This document shows, piece by piece, positions 11,493-20,750 of a stretch of DNA of 64,000 bases. A program made the position numbers and the translations under genes. Below the pieces are notes generated by a model, which was not told where the DNA came from, did no database searches, and saw only the letters and a list, made by a program, of their open reading frames with translations. Within the stretch, counting starts at the first letter, position 1; each line of letters opens with the position of its first letter. This stretch comes from Chara braunii (Eukaryota > Streptophyta > Charophyceae > Charales > Characeae), in assembly GCA_003427395.1 (NCBI GenBank), contig BFEA01000088.1, positions 2,747,023 to 2,811,022 of the forward strand, given 5' to 3'.

Positions 11493-11852
11493 ATGAGCCT
11501 AGAAGCCACTCCATAATGGATTAGTGTGTGTACACAGGGAAGTGTTGATGTGTGGTGCTACTCCTTTAGACTATGGATTGGGGACTTTGATGTGGGTGTC
11601 TATGTAGAGGAAGGGCAAGATCGAGGAGAGGACTTCCTTCGGGGGTGGGAAGAGGCGATAGGCGACTCCCACTGTTCGCGGGGGGAATTGAGGAGTTACG
11701 GATTCAATTACTTCTACTCTCTAGGATATCGAACCTACCCAAGAGGTGGTCGTCCGGCGCCGGTGATTCCAGACGCTTATCTTGATGGATCGGATGGATG
11801 GAAAGTACTAGTGGGGATAGTGAAGCGTATGGTGAGAGCGGCGGATCCATGA
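11493..11852 (+). pseudogene. Small ORF A of element 1 (paralogue of ORF B), with one in-frame TAA
   Basis: The frame begins with ATG at 11493 (MSLEATP), meets TAA at 11514-11516 and continues open to TGA at 11850-11852. The residues before and after the TAA align with the start of ORF B (MSL…ISV…VDVWCY), so the TAA looks like a mutation within an originally single ORF of about 119 codons. Shared motifs with B are VDVWCY, YVEEG, WEEAIG, NYFYSLG, TYPRGGRP and IPDA. Over half of the aligned residues are identical. The family is unknown. The stop overlaps the ATG of ORF B as ATGA. Confidence 0.65.
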
Positions 11853-12214
11853 GTTTGAGGCCTTTGGAGCTTGAACCTACAGGAATTAGTGTAGGTGATA
11901 TAGGCAGGGTGGATGTTTGGTGCTATACCTTCTACTGGTGGACCAGACACTTCGACATAGCTTTGTACGTGGAAGAAGGGGTCGATAGAGTGGCAGGGTA
12001 TTTGGATAGCTGGGAGGAGGCGATCGGTCCCGCGCAGCTTGAGAGGCAGCTGCTGGGGGCTTACGAAATTAACTATTTCTACTCGTTGGGGTGTTGGACG
12101 TATCCGCGAGGGGGTAGGCCGGTCCCCAATATTCCGGACGCCTTCCTGGACGGGTCGCACGAGTGGAGAGCGCTAGTTCAAATCATAGAGGACATAGTCC
12201 TGAGGGATGGTTAG
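11849..12214 (+). CDS. Small ORF B of element 1
   Basis: About 121 codons from ATG 11849, chosen because it overlaps the TGA of ORF A as ATGA and aligns with A's MSL start; an upstream in-frame ATG at 11798 is also possible. It has many aromatic residues, the motif block VDVWCYTF…YVEEG…WEEAIG…NYFYSLG…TYPRGGRP…IPDAFLDG, and no signal peptide, membrane segment or cysteine pattern. I recognise no family. It is clearly a tandem duplicate of ORF A. Its TAG lies inside the start of ORF C (8-nt overlap, ATGGTTAG). It sits in the internal region of a retrotransposon, upstream of gag, on the same strand. Confidence 0.65.
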   Translation: MSLRPLELEPTGISVGDIGRVDVWCYTFYWWTRHFDIALYVEEGVDRVAGYLDSWEEAIGPAQLERQLLGAYEINYFYSLGCWTYPRGGRPVPNIPDAFLDGSHEWRALVQIIEDIVLRDG

Positions 12215-13262
12215 AATCATAGAAGGTACTGAGGAAGAAGGGGTTCGGATAGAAAGGGCTGATTTAAGCAAAGACAGAGAGTGCTTCAACGTCCCTTTAG
12301 ACCACTGCACGGAGTGGTATCTAGCAGGTCGCGAGAGGGGGGTAGAGCTAGAGAGAAGGGTTTTTCTTTGGGCTCGTTTTGCGGTAGGAACCTGGGAGGG
12401 GGACAGGTGGTCCCAGAACAGGCCCCAGAACGGAAAGAGACCCAGGCGAACAGTGATCCGTGCGGAGGAAACAGTCTACTTGAGTAAGGAAGCTTGGGTC
12501 GAGCACGTCACACATTTGGTCCTGGGGTGGTACTGTACGGATCATTGGGAGGCACGGGCAGGACCGATTTTGAGGCAGATCTTTGAGGTGGACCCCCTTA
12601 GACATTGCCCACCCGTCGAGGTGAGGGTGACCTGCGCGCGAGACGAAGAGTACCCTCGTGCCACACGGTGCGTCAGGGCCGTATTCCCATCATTTGTTTT
12701 CCGAAGGGTGAGCGGGAAGGAGGAACGATACGACACACCCGGCCTCGGTCGCTTCCTAGAGATCAGGGCGACCATTTTTTTCGACGAAGAGAGGTGGACT
12801 GAAGTCTGGAGAGGTTTAGTGACCGGGCAACTTACGCACTTTGAATACCGAGAGTCTGCAAGGCTGTTGGCAAACAACTTAGTGTTAACTGACTATGAAG
12901 AAGGGACTTTCGAGTCGTGGTCGCTAATATCCTTCGCCGAACCCGGAGAGGTCCCCCGCGCTTCCGGGGTCCTTCACACTAACCTTCCCCAATTCGTGGC
13001 CAGTTCTTTCCTAAGGGACCCGGAGAAAGGGGTAGTAGCGGTGCTTAGAGCGGCTCGGGAGTCCGGGGTGCGAGCTAGAGGGTTGTTCTGGCTTTATACT
13101 CGGTGCGTGGACGCGGGAACTCCCCCAAGGAGCGAGCTATCCGCCATATTCGGAAGATTGAGGGAGTTTGAGGGGCTCCGATCCCTCGTCGCGGACGTTC
13201 CATACGCCCGACTCTTCGGAGAAGAGCAGGTGGCTAACCGGAGGGGTTTCGAAGGCCGATGA
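12207..13262 (+). CDS. Small-chain ORF C of element 1 (351 aa, unknown)
   Basis: The longest intact ORF in the chain, uninterrupted for 351 codons. No known domain recognised. Two segments resemble each other and parts of ORFs D and H: a strand-like stretch followed by a helix-like one (ETVYLSKEAWVEHVTHL near residue 90 and ATIFFDEERWTEVWRGL near residue 195). The composition is soluble, with balanced charge and many Trp and Arg. The start overlaps the stop of B by 8 nt, and its TGA overlaps the ATG of D as ATGA. It could be a structural or accessory protein of the element. I cannot assign a function. Confidence 0.6.
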   Translation: MVRIIEGTEEEGVRIERADLSKDRECFNVPLDHCTEWYLAGRERGVELERRVFLWARFAVGTWEGDRWSQNRPQNGKRPRRTVIRAEETVYLSKEAWVEHVTHLVLGWYCTDHWEARAGPILRQIFEVDPLRHCPPVEVRVTCARDEEYPRATRCVRAVFPSFVFRRVSGKEERYDTPGLGRFLEIRATIFFDEERWTEVWRGLVTGQLTHFEYRESARLLANNLVLTDYEEGTFESWSLISFAEPGEVPRASGVLHTNLPQFVASSFLRDPEKGVVAVLRAARESGVRARGLFWLYTRCVDAGTPPRSELSAIFGRLREFEGLRSLVADVPYARLFGEEQVANRRGFEGR

Positions 13263-14023
13263 TAAGGAGGATTCCGAGAACTCTCTGGGTGTCCATAGAG
13301 CCCATAGAAGATATCGGGGAGGTTATCCGTGTCACTCTGCCTAGGGCCCGGTTAACTGAACTGACAAGGACTCTCCTGCGAGAAGAGGGGGGGATCCGGT
13401 GCGGTAAGGCTTTCATACGATTTGCAGTGAGTCGCCAAGGTGAGATCGTATTTGGGGAAGCCCGAATATTCCTTTTGAAGGAGGGTTTTGTTGAGATAGC
13501 GCGTAGCTTGCGCCTTAGACAGGACCCTCTTTGGGACGCTTGAGCCGTGAGAGGCCGGCTAGGGGAGTTAGTAGGGGAGTTGGGACCTCACGAAGGGCGC
13601 AACGTGGAATATCTAGTGACCTACGGAGGTTGGGAAGAAATACCGTGGTTCATCTCCAGTGAGCCGGTGGAGGTCCCCCGTTTTATATTTAAGCGAATTT
13701 ACCCCTCCGAGGCTGTCAAGAAGGCGGTAGGACGAACTGTTTCCATCCTAAGTCAGTTCAGGTTCACGGGATCGGACCTGCACACCTTCAAGTTGTTAAC
13801 TTGGTGTTTTCGGGATCCCTATAGAGACGATTGGGCGACTCTGGAGGACCTAAGCTACGCATTTGAAGGATGGGGTCGCCACGCGAGGGAATCTAAGATA
13901 TCGTGGAGGTACCTGGGTGAGATCTGCGAGGGAGAGCTAGCAGGGCTGGACCCCTCTGATTTGATTTGGGTAGCAATTGCGTGTCGTCGACGAAAGTTAA
14001 GGGATGACCGAGCCGGACCTTGA
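13259..14023 (+). pseudogene. Small-chain ORF D/E of element 1, one frame split by TGA
   Basis: The ATG at 13259 opens a frame that reaches TGA at 13541-13543 after 94 codons and then stays open in the same frame to TGA at 14021-14023. Either the TGA is a mutation in one ORF of about 254 codons, or two ORFs abut, the second starting at a non-ATG codon (GTG 13547). I prefer the first. The first part has the strand-helix motif ARIFLLKEGFVEIARSL. The second part is Trp/Arg-rich (WFISSEPVEVPRF, DDWATLEDLSYAFEGW). The family is unknown. Confidence 0.5.
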
Positions 14024-14192
14024 GGAGCTAGTGGGGTTGGAAAGAGTGAGGGAAGAAGTTCACCNGATNCTTGCTCTATGNTGGGAAGAAGANAGGAGGG
14101 CTAGGCNTGGGTCCTTAGCCAGGATCAAGCTGCTTGAAACGGCCACGATCGCTATCCTCGACGAGGTCANGATAGACCTTCTNTCGCGGTGA
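14004..14192 (+). CDS. Small-chain ORF F of element 1 (62 aa)
   Basis: ATG 14004 overlaps the end of the previous frame by 20 nt. A short, probably helical peptide (LEELVGLERVREEVH, then ARIKLLETATIAILDEV). The stretch 14065-14182 contains seven ambiguous bases, so its exact sequence is unsure. It is followed after 4 nt by the ATG of ORF G. It may be a real small protein or a spacer between E and G. Confidence 0.4.
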   Translation: MTEPDLEELVGLERVREEVHXXLALXWEEXRRARXGSLARIKLLETATIAILDEVXIDLXSR

Positions 14193-14196
14193 GGGG

Positions 14197-14673
14197 ATGA
14201 GAGCCACGTTCGTCTCCAATAGGATTCGTTGGGAGTTAGAGACCTACGAGGACGGAAGCGAGGTTAGGGTCGAAGGGGGTGCGGAGCTTAACCCGGCTTT
14301 GGAGGAGGGCCGGGTAGTCCGCGCCGAGACGGAGTTTCTAGTGGAGGTCCGACGGCTAACTTTGTGGAAAAGAAGGAACTGGACCACGCAAGCTACCTTT
14401 TCAGTCTACATTAGAGACGCGAGTGGCGTGAGATTTTCAAGGATTTGGAGGGAGCCCTTGTTGGAAGTAGAAAGAAAATTCGAGGAGGACTCAAGGTTTT
14501 TGGGGACGCCACTGACGTTGAGGACACACCTCGTAGAGACCAGATTTTGGGATAGAACGAGAGAGTACGAGGAGGCTCTTCGCCAAACTCTGCGAAGGGA
14601 CGAAGAGACCGGTCGCGCCGAGTGCGAGGACTCGTTGCTCGAGGCCGCCACAAGGTTGGCAGGCGTGAGGTGA
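14197..14673 (+). CDS. Small-chain ORF G of element 1 (158 aa, unknown)
   Basis: An intact 158-codon ORF from ATG 14197, 4 nt after the stop of F. It is predicted from reading to be beta-rich in the first two thirds (ATFVSNRIRWELETY, TEFLVEVRRLTLW, TTQATFSVYI) and helical at the end (EEALRQTLRR…ECEDSLLEAATRLAG). There is no known motif and no membrane segment. The next ORF starts 7 nt after its stop. The tight spacing and strand match with its neighbours suggest that the ORFs are expressed together. Confidence 0.55.
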   Translation: MRATFVSNRIRWELETYEDGSEVRVEGGAELNPALEEGRVVRAETEFLVEVRRLTLWKRRNWTTQATFSVYIRDASGVRFSRIWREPLLEVERKFEEDSRFLGTPLTLRTHLVETRFWDRTREYEEALRQTLRRDEETGRAECEDSLLEAATRLAGVR

Positions 14674-14680
14674 GGGTCCT

Positions 14681-15570
14681 ATGATTAGGTATGAGAGGGG
14701 GGACCCTTACGACACCCTTGATAGGGCTTTAACGTGGGGAGGGAGATATGGAGTGACTCTCCCGAGGATTAGAGGAGAAGGAGAGGTGACTACCGAATTC
14801 TTTGAGATTTACGAGCAAGAGACGGTGGCCAGATTCTCAGTAACATCTGAGGGGAACCACTGCACGAGGAAGGCAGAATTTTTTTTGTCCCCTGACGCCC
14901 GACTAATCTTCGCAACTGAATTAGCTGAAGGGAAAGATCCTCTAGGCATCGCCGAAAGAGCTCTAGAACGAGTACAAAGATTGAGGAAAGTTGGCACCGG
15001 GGACCCCGTGATTAATAAGGTAGAGTACCGTGGGAGGGAGGAAGTCCCGAAGGCAGCCCACGAGAGGACTTGGCACATCCCTACCTGGGCTTATCGGCTT
15101 CTCTTTGCTGACGACGAGAGCGTGAGGAAAGTCCGATTAAGGGGTCAAGTGATAGAAAATTCTCTTTGTGAGAAGACGGGGGCCACGAGCTATTCACCCA
15201 GTGCTGGGAGCCGAGAGAAGACACCGATTTCGAGTGGTGGGCCCGCGTTGGCGAATTCATCAAGCCCCTATTCTCCGAGCAGGCGGGTGATGTGGACAGG
15301 GATTTGATTAGGAGGTGTGCGCAAGAAGGGATTAGGGACATTTCGGACCTTGAGATCGCAAATCTTGCATTGGCCGCTAACGAGGAGAAGAAACTGAGGG
15401 ATTCTTGGTGGACGATAACCAGTGAGGAGTCGGGGGGAAAAAAGTGCTAACAAGGACTCTAGTGAGGGGAAGGGGGGATCGGAGGAGGAAGAGAGCTCGG
15501 AAGACCACGCAGAGAGTAGTGAGAGGGACGAGCCGGAAAGTGACACGGACGATAGGGAGAAAAGCGACTA
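14681..15570 (+). pseudogene. Small-chain ORF H of element 1, two frame changes at homopolymers
   Basis: ATG 14681 opens a frame coding to about 15175. Protein-like sequence then continues one base earlier in frame (15172-15444, ending WWTITSEESGG) and probably returns to the first frame through the G6A6 run at 15432-15443, giving a strongly acidic Ser/Glu/Asp-rich tail that stops at TAG 15568-15570. The two changes cancel and both sit at or next to G or A runs, so mutation or base-calling error is the simple explanation. It contains AEFFLSPDARLIFATEL, similar in pattern to motifs in C and D. Gag's ATG follows 20 nt later. Confidence 0.45.
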
Positions 15571-15590
15571 GAAAGTGCCGACAAGGGTGC

Positions 15591-18312
15591 ATGGAGAGTG
15601 AAGTAGGAGCTGGCCTTCCTAGCCCGCCGAAAACCACTGAAAGAGGGGGGATAGTGAAGAGCCCCGAGTTGGGGGCCAATCTAAGTGGGGTAGTGGAGGA
15701 GATGACTGAGGGGGCGGAGGCGTTAGAAAGGGCCGAAGGGGGGCCGGAAATGGCTCCGGGGGAGAGACCAGCTTCGGAGGGGCAAAGGGTCGTCGCGGAA
15801 GTGCGAGTGCACAGAGATGTGGGGCCAAGGGTGCCGGTAAACGAAGGGTTAGCCGAAGCCGCGAGAGGCATCCCGGTGGAGTCCCGGTGGGCTGACCTGA
15901 TGAATGCGGAAGCCCGATTAGAGGAAGCACGGGAATTCTCTAGAGATAGACAGGGATATCGACCGCTTAGGGGAGAGGAAAAAGTGTGTCAGGGCGGGAG
16001 AGACCTGCGAGAGGGGGGGTCAGCCGAGGCCGATGGCCGGCCGTGGAGATGGGGCGATAGGATTCCGGAGGGCGTCGCCCGTGAAAGGCAGGCCTTGGTG
16101 GGACCCAGAACTAGCACCGAAAGGCGAATGCCTGCGCGAGAAGGGGCGATCGAGGGCTCGAGAGGTCTCCCTATAGAATCTCGGTGGGGGGATTTGTCGG
16201 GCGCAAGAATGGGAAAAGCCCTGGAATTTTCAAGAGATAGGGGAGGGTACCGACCACCCCAGAGAGAAGAGGAAGGGGGACCTAGTAGAAGGGGTCTTAG
16301 AGAAGAAAGGTCGGTGGAGGCTGGTAGTAGGTCGCGTAAATGGGCCGTGAGAGAAGCAGATGCGGCTTGGGCACCTGACGAGATAACGGGCAGGAGTCAA
16401 GGGATGGAGGCCCGGAGGAGTTTTAGAGGTCAGGACCACGCTCGGTGGGAAGCGGATTGGCCGGATGAGCAGGGCCGCTACGGGGAAGACCCCTGGGAGC
16501 CATCAAGACCTCGAGGCCGGGTAGAGGAGCTTGATCCCTCGTGGTATAAGCCATACGATCCGGCAACCGATGGACCTATGGAAGGTCCCTATTTTCACCG
16601 ATATGACGACCGACGGGTGCCCTATTATGACGTCAACCTGGGTCTGGAGGCGCTTTTTTTTCGATGGACGAGATGTGACAGGGTTCGTGGAGAAATGGAA
16701 AAGCTACGCTTACCGCAAGAGATTCTCCGAGAGGGAGTGGATCGATTATTTAATCCAGCACTCAGACCCCGAGCTAGACACCGCGATCCGCGCTATCTAC
16801 CCTTCAGACGGACGCTGGAGGACCTCCAGGGCAAGCTTATTGCAGACTTTCGCCTGTGATGACCTGATCCCGACCGTGGAGGGCTTAAGACGTATTACAA
16901 GGGGGGAAAGGGAGAGCTTGGTAGCCTTTACCCGTAGGTTCAAGCGTCTGTCCCAGGCCCTAGTGGAAAGGGGCATGCTGTCCGAGGTAGACAGGTGCGT
17001 AATGTTCATGTTGCATCTGCCCGAAGAAAAGAGGAAGGAGGTCCTTGAGAAGGCCCCGAGGGATTCTGCGAATTTTGAGAAAGTAGTCGAGGTGGTTTTC
17101 ACAGGGGAAGGGGTAGACGTGAGAGAATACATGAAAGAGACCTTGGACATGGCTCTTCGCAACATGCGAGGGACACGGAATGATGGTCCGAGGGGGAACG
17201 ATAGACCGCCACCTGGTCCCCCTATTCCCTGGTGGGGTGAACGGCCGACCGGATGGAGAAACGAATCAAGTGGCCAAGGAGGTTGGAGGAACGACCGGGA
17301 GGTGGAAGGAAATCGTGGTTCCGATTGGGGGAGTTCCCATTGAAAGGATGCTAGGGATGGAAGGTGGGGAGACGCCCCTCAAGCTAGGGCCCCTAGACCG
17401 AGACCGGAGGTTAGAGCACCGCCACCCCCGACACCACCATTACCGGCTCCGCCTGCGCCCATAGCGACAACAGCACAAGGGGGTCCACGTCCCAACAATC
17501 CCCAAGCTCGGGCCAGGTGTGTCTACTGCAACGAAGAAAACCACATCAAGAGGGACTGCCCGTATCTCACGGAGGCTTTGAGATTAGGAGTGGTCAAGCT
17601 GAATGAAAACAAGTGGGTTGTGTGGGGGGATAGCTGGGAGGGGGTCTCCTTTTACCCATCGATGAAGGTAAACGTGGACAAAAGGGTGGCTCTTCAGGAG
17701 GCTAGACTAGGAAAGAAACCGGAAGTCGGGAGCTCCCCCAACACTGCTCACATCCAAATGGTGGAGTCGCCAGGAGGGTTGTCCATTAGGGAACCCCAAG
17801 TATCGAGCATCAAGTTCATAGATACACAGGCCGAGAAAGAGAGGCCCTGCATAAGGGTGAGGACGCAGGTCGGGGCTGAGACATCTGAGAACCAAGCAAG
17901 TGTGACAGAAAGTACGGAGGTAAAAAGCGGCGACAATGACCAGCCAATGACCGATGCGAAAACGGTGGAGGAAAAAAAGGAGGAGCCTACATCTCCAAAA
18001 TCACCTAAGAAAAGGGGACCCAAAAAGTTCGAAATGAAGTGCACTTTGGATGAGATAGACACGGTAGCACCTCTTAGGAGGACTCTGATGAAGCCCATGC
18101 AGTGCACCCTTTTAGAATATCTAGCCGCGAGCAAAAGTGCCAGAGAAGAGCTCTTAAGCATCACAAGGAAGATGAGAGTCCCGCTCGCGGTAGGGCCCAC
18201 GGTGCCGGTGGAAGGTCCCACCAAGGAAGAAGTGCAGGCCTCCCGCATTATTATGGGGGAACTACCGGCCAACTTCTTCTCTGGGGAAGAGATCAAGAAG
18301 TTCTATGTGCTA
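15591..18312 (+). pseudogene. gag: Gag of element 1 (capsid-like domain and CCHC zinc knuckle), broken
   Basis: ATG 15591 starts a charged N-terminal region with a 98-residue internal repeat (GIPVESRW near 15867 and GLPIESRW near 16161, each followed by an EFSRDR.GYRP motif). The frame changes at an 8-T run (16654-16661) into the capsid-like domain (FFDGRDVTGFVEKW … about 160 residues, with RESLVAFTRRFKRL and HLPEEKRKEVLE). An in-frame TGA at 17341-17343 interrupts it. The frame then stays open through a Pro-rich linker and a zinc knuckle at 17518-17559 with spacing C-x2-C-x4-H-x4-C, then a Lys/Glu-rich linker up to protease. Gag would form the particle and bind RNA. Confidence 0.8.
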
Positions 18313-18919
18313 GGTAGCGGCCAGCTCCAGGCGGTAGTAAGTGGGAAAAAGATGAGGGCTCTAGTAGACAATGGGTCCGAGTCTACGGTATGTAGGGACT
18401 CCATCGCACGAGAGCTGGGTTTGAAGATTGGCGATGTCGATGGTGGTGGCAGACAACAAGCTGCAACCGGCTGAAGGAGTGTGTCATAGTCCCGTGATTG
18501 AGGTAGCAGGTGTAGAGGCCATAGTTCAGATCTTTTCGGTGAAAGAATGCTCTTCCGAATTGATCCTCGGAAGGACCTGGTTGAGCGCGGTACACGCAAC
18601 CACAGTTGATTTGCCGGATGGAAGTCAAACTCTCTCGATCCAAAGTCCTGATGGAATCCGAGTGGTCCTAAAAACTGTAGATGCGCAAGATGAACGTAAC
18701 CGGACAAGCCTTACTAGGCGCAAGGGGGCCCAGTCGAGGGTGTGTCGAGTTCGTCTAGAGGAAGTGCCCCTGACGGATAGGGGACCCAAGAGGGACCAAT
18801 TAGAGATCGAGGACGTGGGGGATAGGATTGTAATTAACGGTATGGGGTACGAGAAGGAGGACGAGGAAGGGGAGTTCGGTGGGTGCGTCAGTTTGTCTTT
18901 TTTGGAGGGATTCCCCTAG
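18313..18919 (+). pseudogene. pro: Aspartic protease region of element 1
   Basis: The catalytic motif reads ALVDNGSES, with the active-site Asp codon at 18367-18369. DNGS in place of the commoner D-S/T-G is an accepted variant in some plant-type Ty3 elements. After the motif the frame moves by +1 near 18430, continuing as SELILGRTWLS, which matches the usual second protease motif (ILGR.wL). The frame ends at TAG 18917, and RT continues one base earlier in frame through the T6G run at 18898-18904. The active-site residues are present but the ORF is broken. Confidence 0.75.
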
Positions 18920-20735
18920 CCGGCGGAGTTAAGAAGCACAAAACCGTGGCGGAGAAAGTAAAACCCGCTGCGGTCAACCGGGATAAAACGGGGGAAGCTA
19001 CGATATCGGAAGAGGAGATAGCCGATATCATCAGAAAGAGGAAAGAGACGGAGGGGCAAAGGATAACGGCTGATAGACTGGCCAAAATGGATATAGGAGA
19101 TGGGAATCTCACGGAGGAAGAAAAAGAGTTCATAGCAATGACCTTAAGAGGCTGCGATAAGGCCATTGCCTTTGACGACTCGGAGAGAGGGAGAATCGAC
19201 CCAAGGTATGCTAAGCCTGTCCGAATCCACACAGTCCCGCACGTCCCTTGGAAGGATAGGCCTCAATGGAAGTATGCTCAAAAGGAGAAAGAAGAGATAG
19301 TGACCTTCATCAAGGAAAATATCAGGACATTCATCGCGGAGCCTTGCGAGAGTGTCTACTCCAATAAGTGGTTCTTTCTAAGGAAGGGAGGTAGCAACAA
19401 ACTAAGATGGATCCAGAACCTCCAGAGGACCAATGCAGTCACCGTAAGAGACGTGGGGTCTATACCTGAGGCCGACTTGCTAGCGGAAGGGTCGGCGGGT
19501 CGCTCAATATACTCTATTTGCGATCTCTTCTCAGGGTACGACGAGATCCCCTTAGATTACCGGGACAGGCACATGACCGCCATGCATACACCCTTAGGGC
19601 TGGTTCAAATGATGGTGGTACCGATGGGTTGGACGAATGGGGTAGTCGTGTTCCAAAGGGCTATGATCGCGGTCCTCAAGGAATTCATACTGAGAAGGTG
19701 GAGGTCTTCCTGGATGATTTCCCAATAAAAGGGTCGGTCGAGCGGGATGAGACAGAGGTTTTCCCGGGGGTTAGAAAGTTTGTGGCCGACCATATGAAAG
19801 ATGTCAGGGGCGTCCTTGAGAAACTAGACGACGCCAACCTCACGGTAAGCGGGACTAAGAGTCGTTGGGGTATATCCTCCATCAAGATACTAGGGTTCAT
19901 TTGCGATAAGGAGGGGCGGAGGCCCGATCCCGAGAAACTAGTAAAATTGATGACTTGGCCATCGCCACTCAAATCCATAACGGAGACCCGACAGTTTCTT
20001 GGGGTTGTGGGCTACTGGCGAATCTTCATAAAAGCCTATGGGGAGAAGGCGGAACCCATTAGAAGACTTTTCAGGAAATCGGAAGGATGGGTTTGGGGAG
20101 AAGAACAAACAGCGGCCATGAAAGCCTTGAAGGGGGAGTTCCGCGAAGGTGGAGAAGTCCTAGGAATCCCGTTTTTTGAAGACGAAGAGAGTCGTCCGTT
20201 TATAGTATCCACAGACGCTGGACCTCACTCAGTGGGAAGTCTCCTGGCGCAAAAGGATGGGGAAGGGAGAGAGAGACCGTTGCGATTCGAGAGACGGACT
20301 TTGAACCCCGCAGAGAGAAATTATAGCCAATTCAAGAAGGAAGTGTTGGGGGTACTGCATTGCCTAAAAGCCTTCCGTCATTACCTGTACGAACGGCGAT
20401 TCCTCCTAAGGGTGGACCCGACGGCAGTGGCCGCGGTCCTCCAAAAGGATTTCTTATTGACGGATCCGACCATCGCACGCTGGATGATCCATATCAGGCT
20501 TTATTACTATAGGGTCGAGAGGATATCGGGGACCAAAAACCAGGTCGCCGATGGATTGTCCCGGCTTCCCATTCGAGAGGAGGACTTGCCTAGGCTTAAG
20601 AGGGAAGAAGAGACAATGGTCGAAGAGGCGATAATGAAAGTCGCCGCAAATAGGGCGCAAATAGCGGGGAGCAGCCGAGGGGAAGAAGGGGGCCCAAGGA
20701 CCTTTCTCGCGGATCTCTACAACGGGAAGTACTGA
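18905..20735 (+). pseudogene. pol: Reverse transcriptase and RNase H of element 1, one frameshift
   Basis: RT motifs appear in order: KLRWIQNLQRTNAVTVRDV, then SICDLFSGYDEIPL (first catalytic Asp), HTPLGLVQMMVVPMGWTN, then a −1 frame change near 19690-19700, then VFLDDFPIKG. This FLDD box holds the two other catalytic Asp residues in place of YxDD. GFICDKEGRRPDP and TETRQFLGVVGYWRIFIKAYGEKAEP form the thumb/connection. RNase H follows with its key acidic residues: STDAGPHSVG, then KKEVLGVLHCLKAFRHYL, then RVDPTAV, and finally RISGTKNQVADGLSRL. It copies element RNA into DNA in the cytoplasmic particle. The frameshift predicts an inactive product. Confidence 0.9.
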
Positions 20736-20750
20736 GACATAGGACTGTAC

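Noticed and set aside
15438-15444. A AAA AAG as a programmed −1 frameshift site before gag
   Set aside because: The heptamer is in the right frame, but the −1 product is an Arg-rich reading of GA-rich DNA, whereas the other frame gives a natural-looking acidic tail ending just before gag's ATG. Compensating homopolymer indels are simpler.
11493-15570. Bacterial contamination, because of operon-like spacing
   Set aside because: The chain is embedded between a tRNA-Asp primer site and Ty3/gypsy gag-pol with flanking LTRs and a target duplication, and lacks clear ribosome-binding sites.
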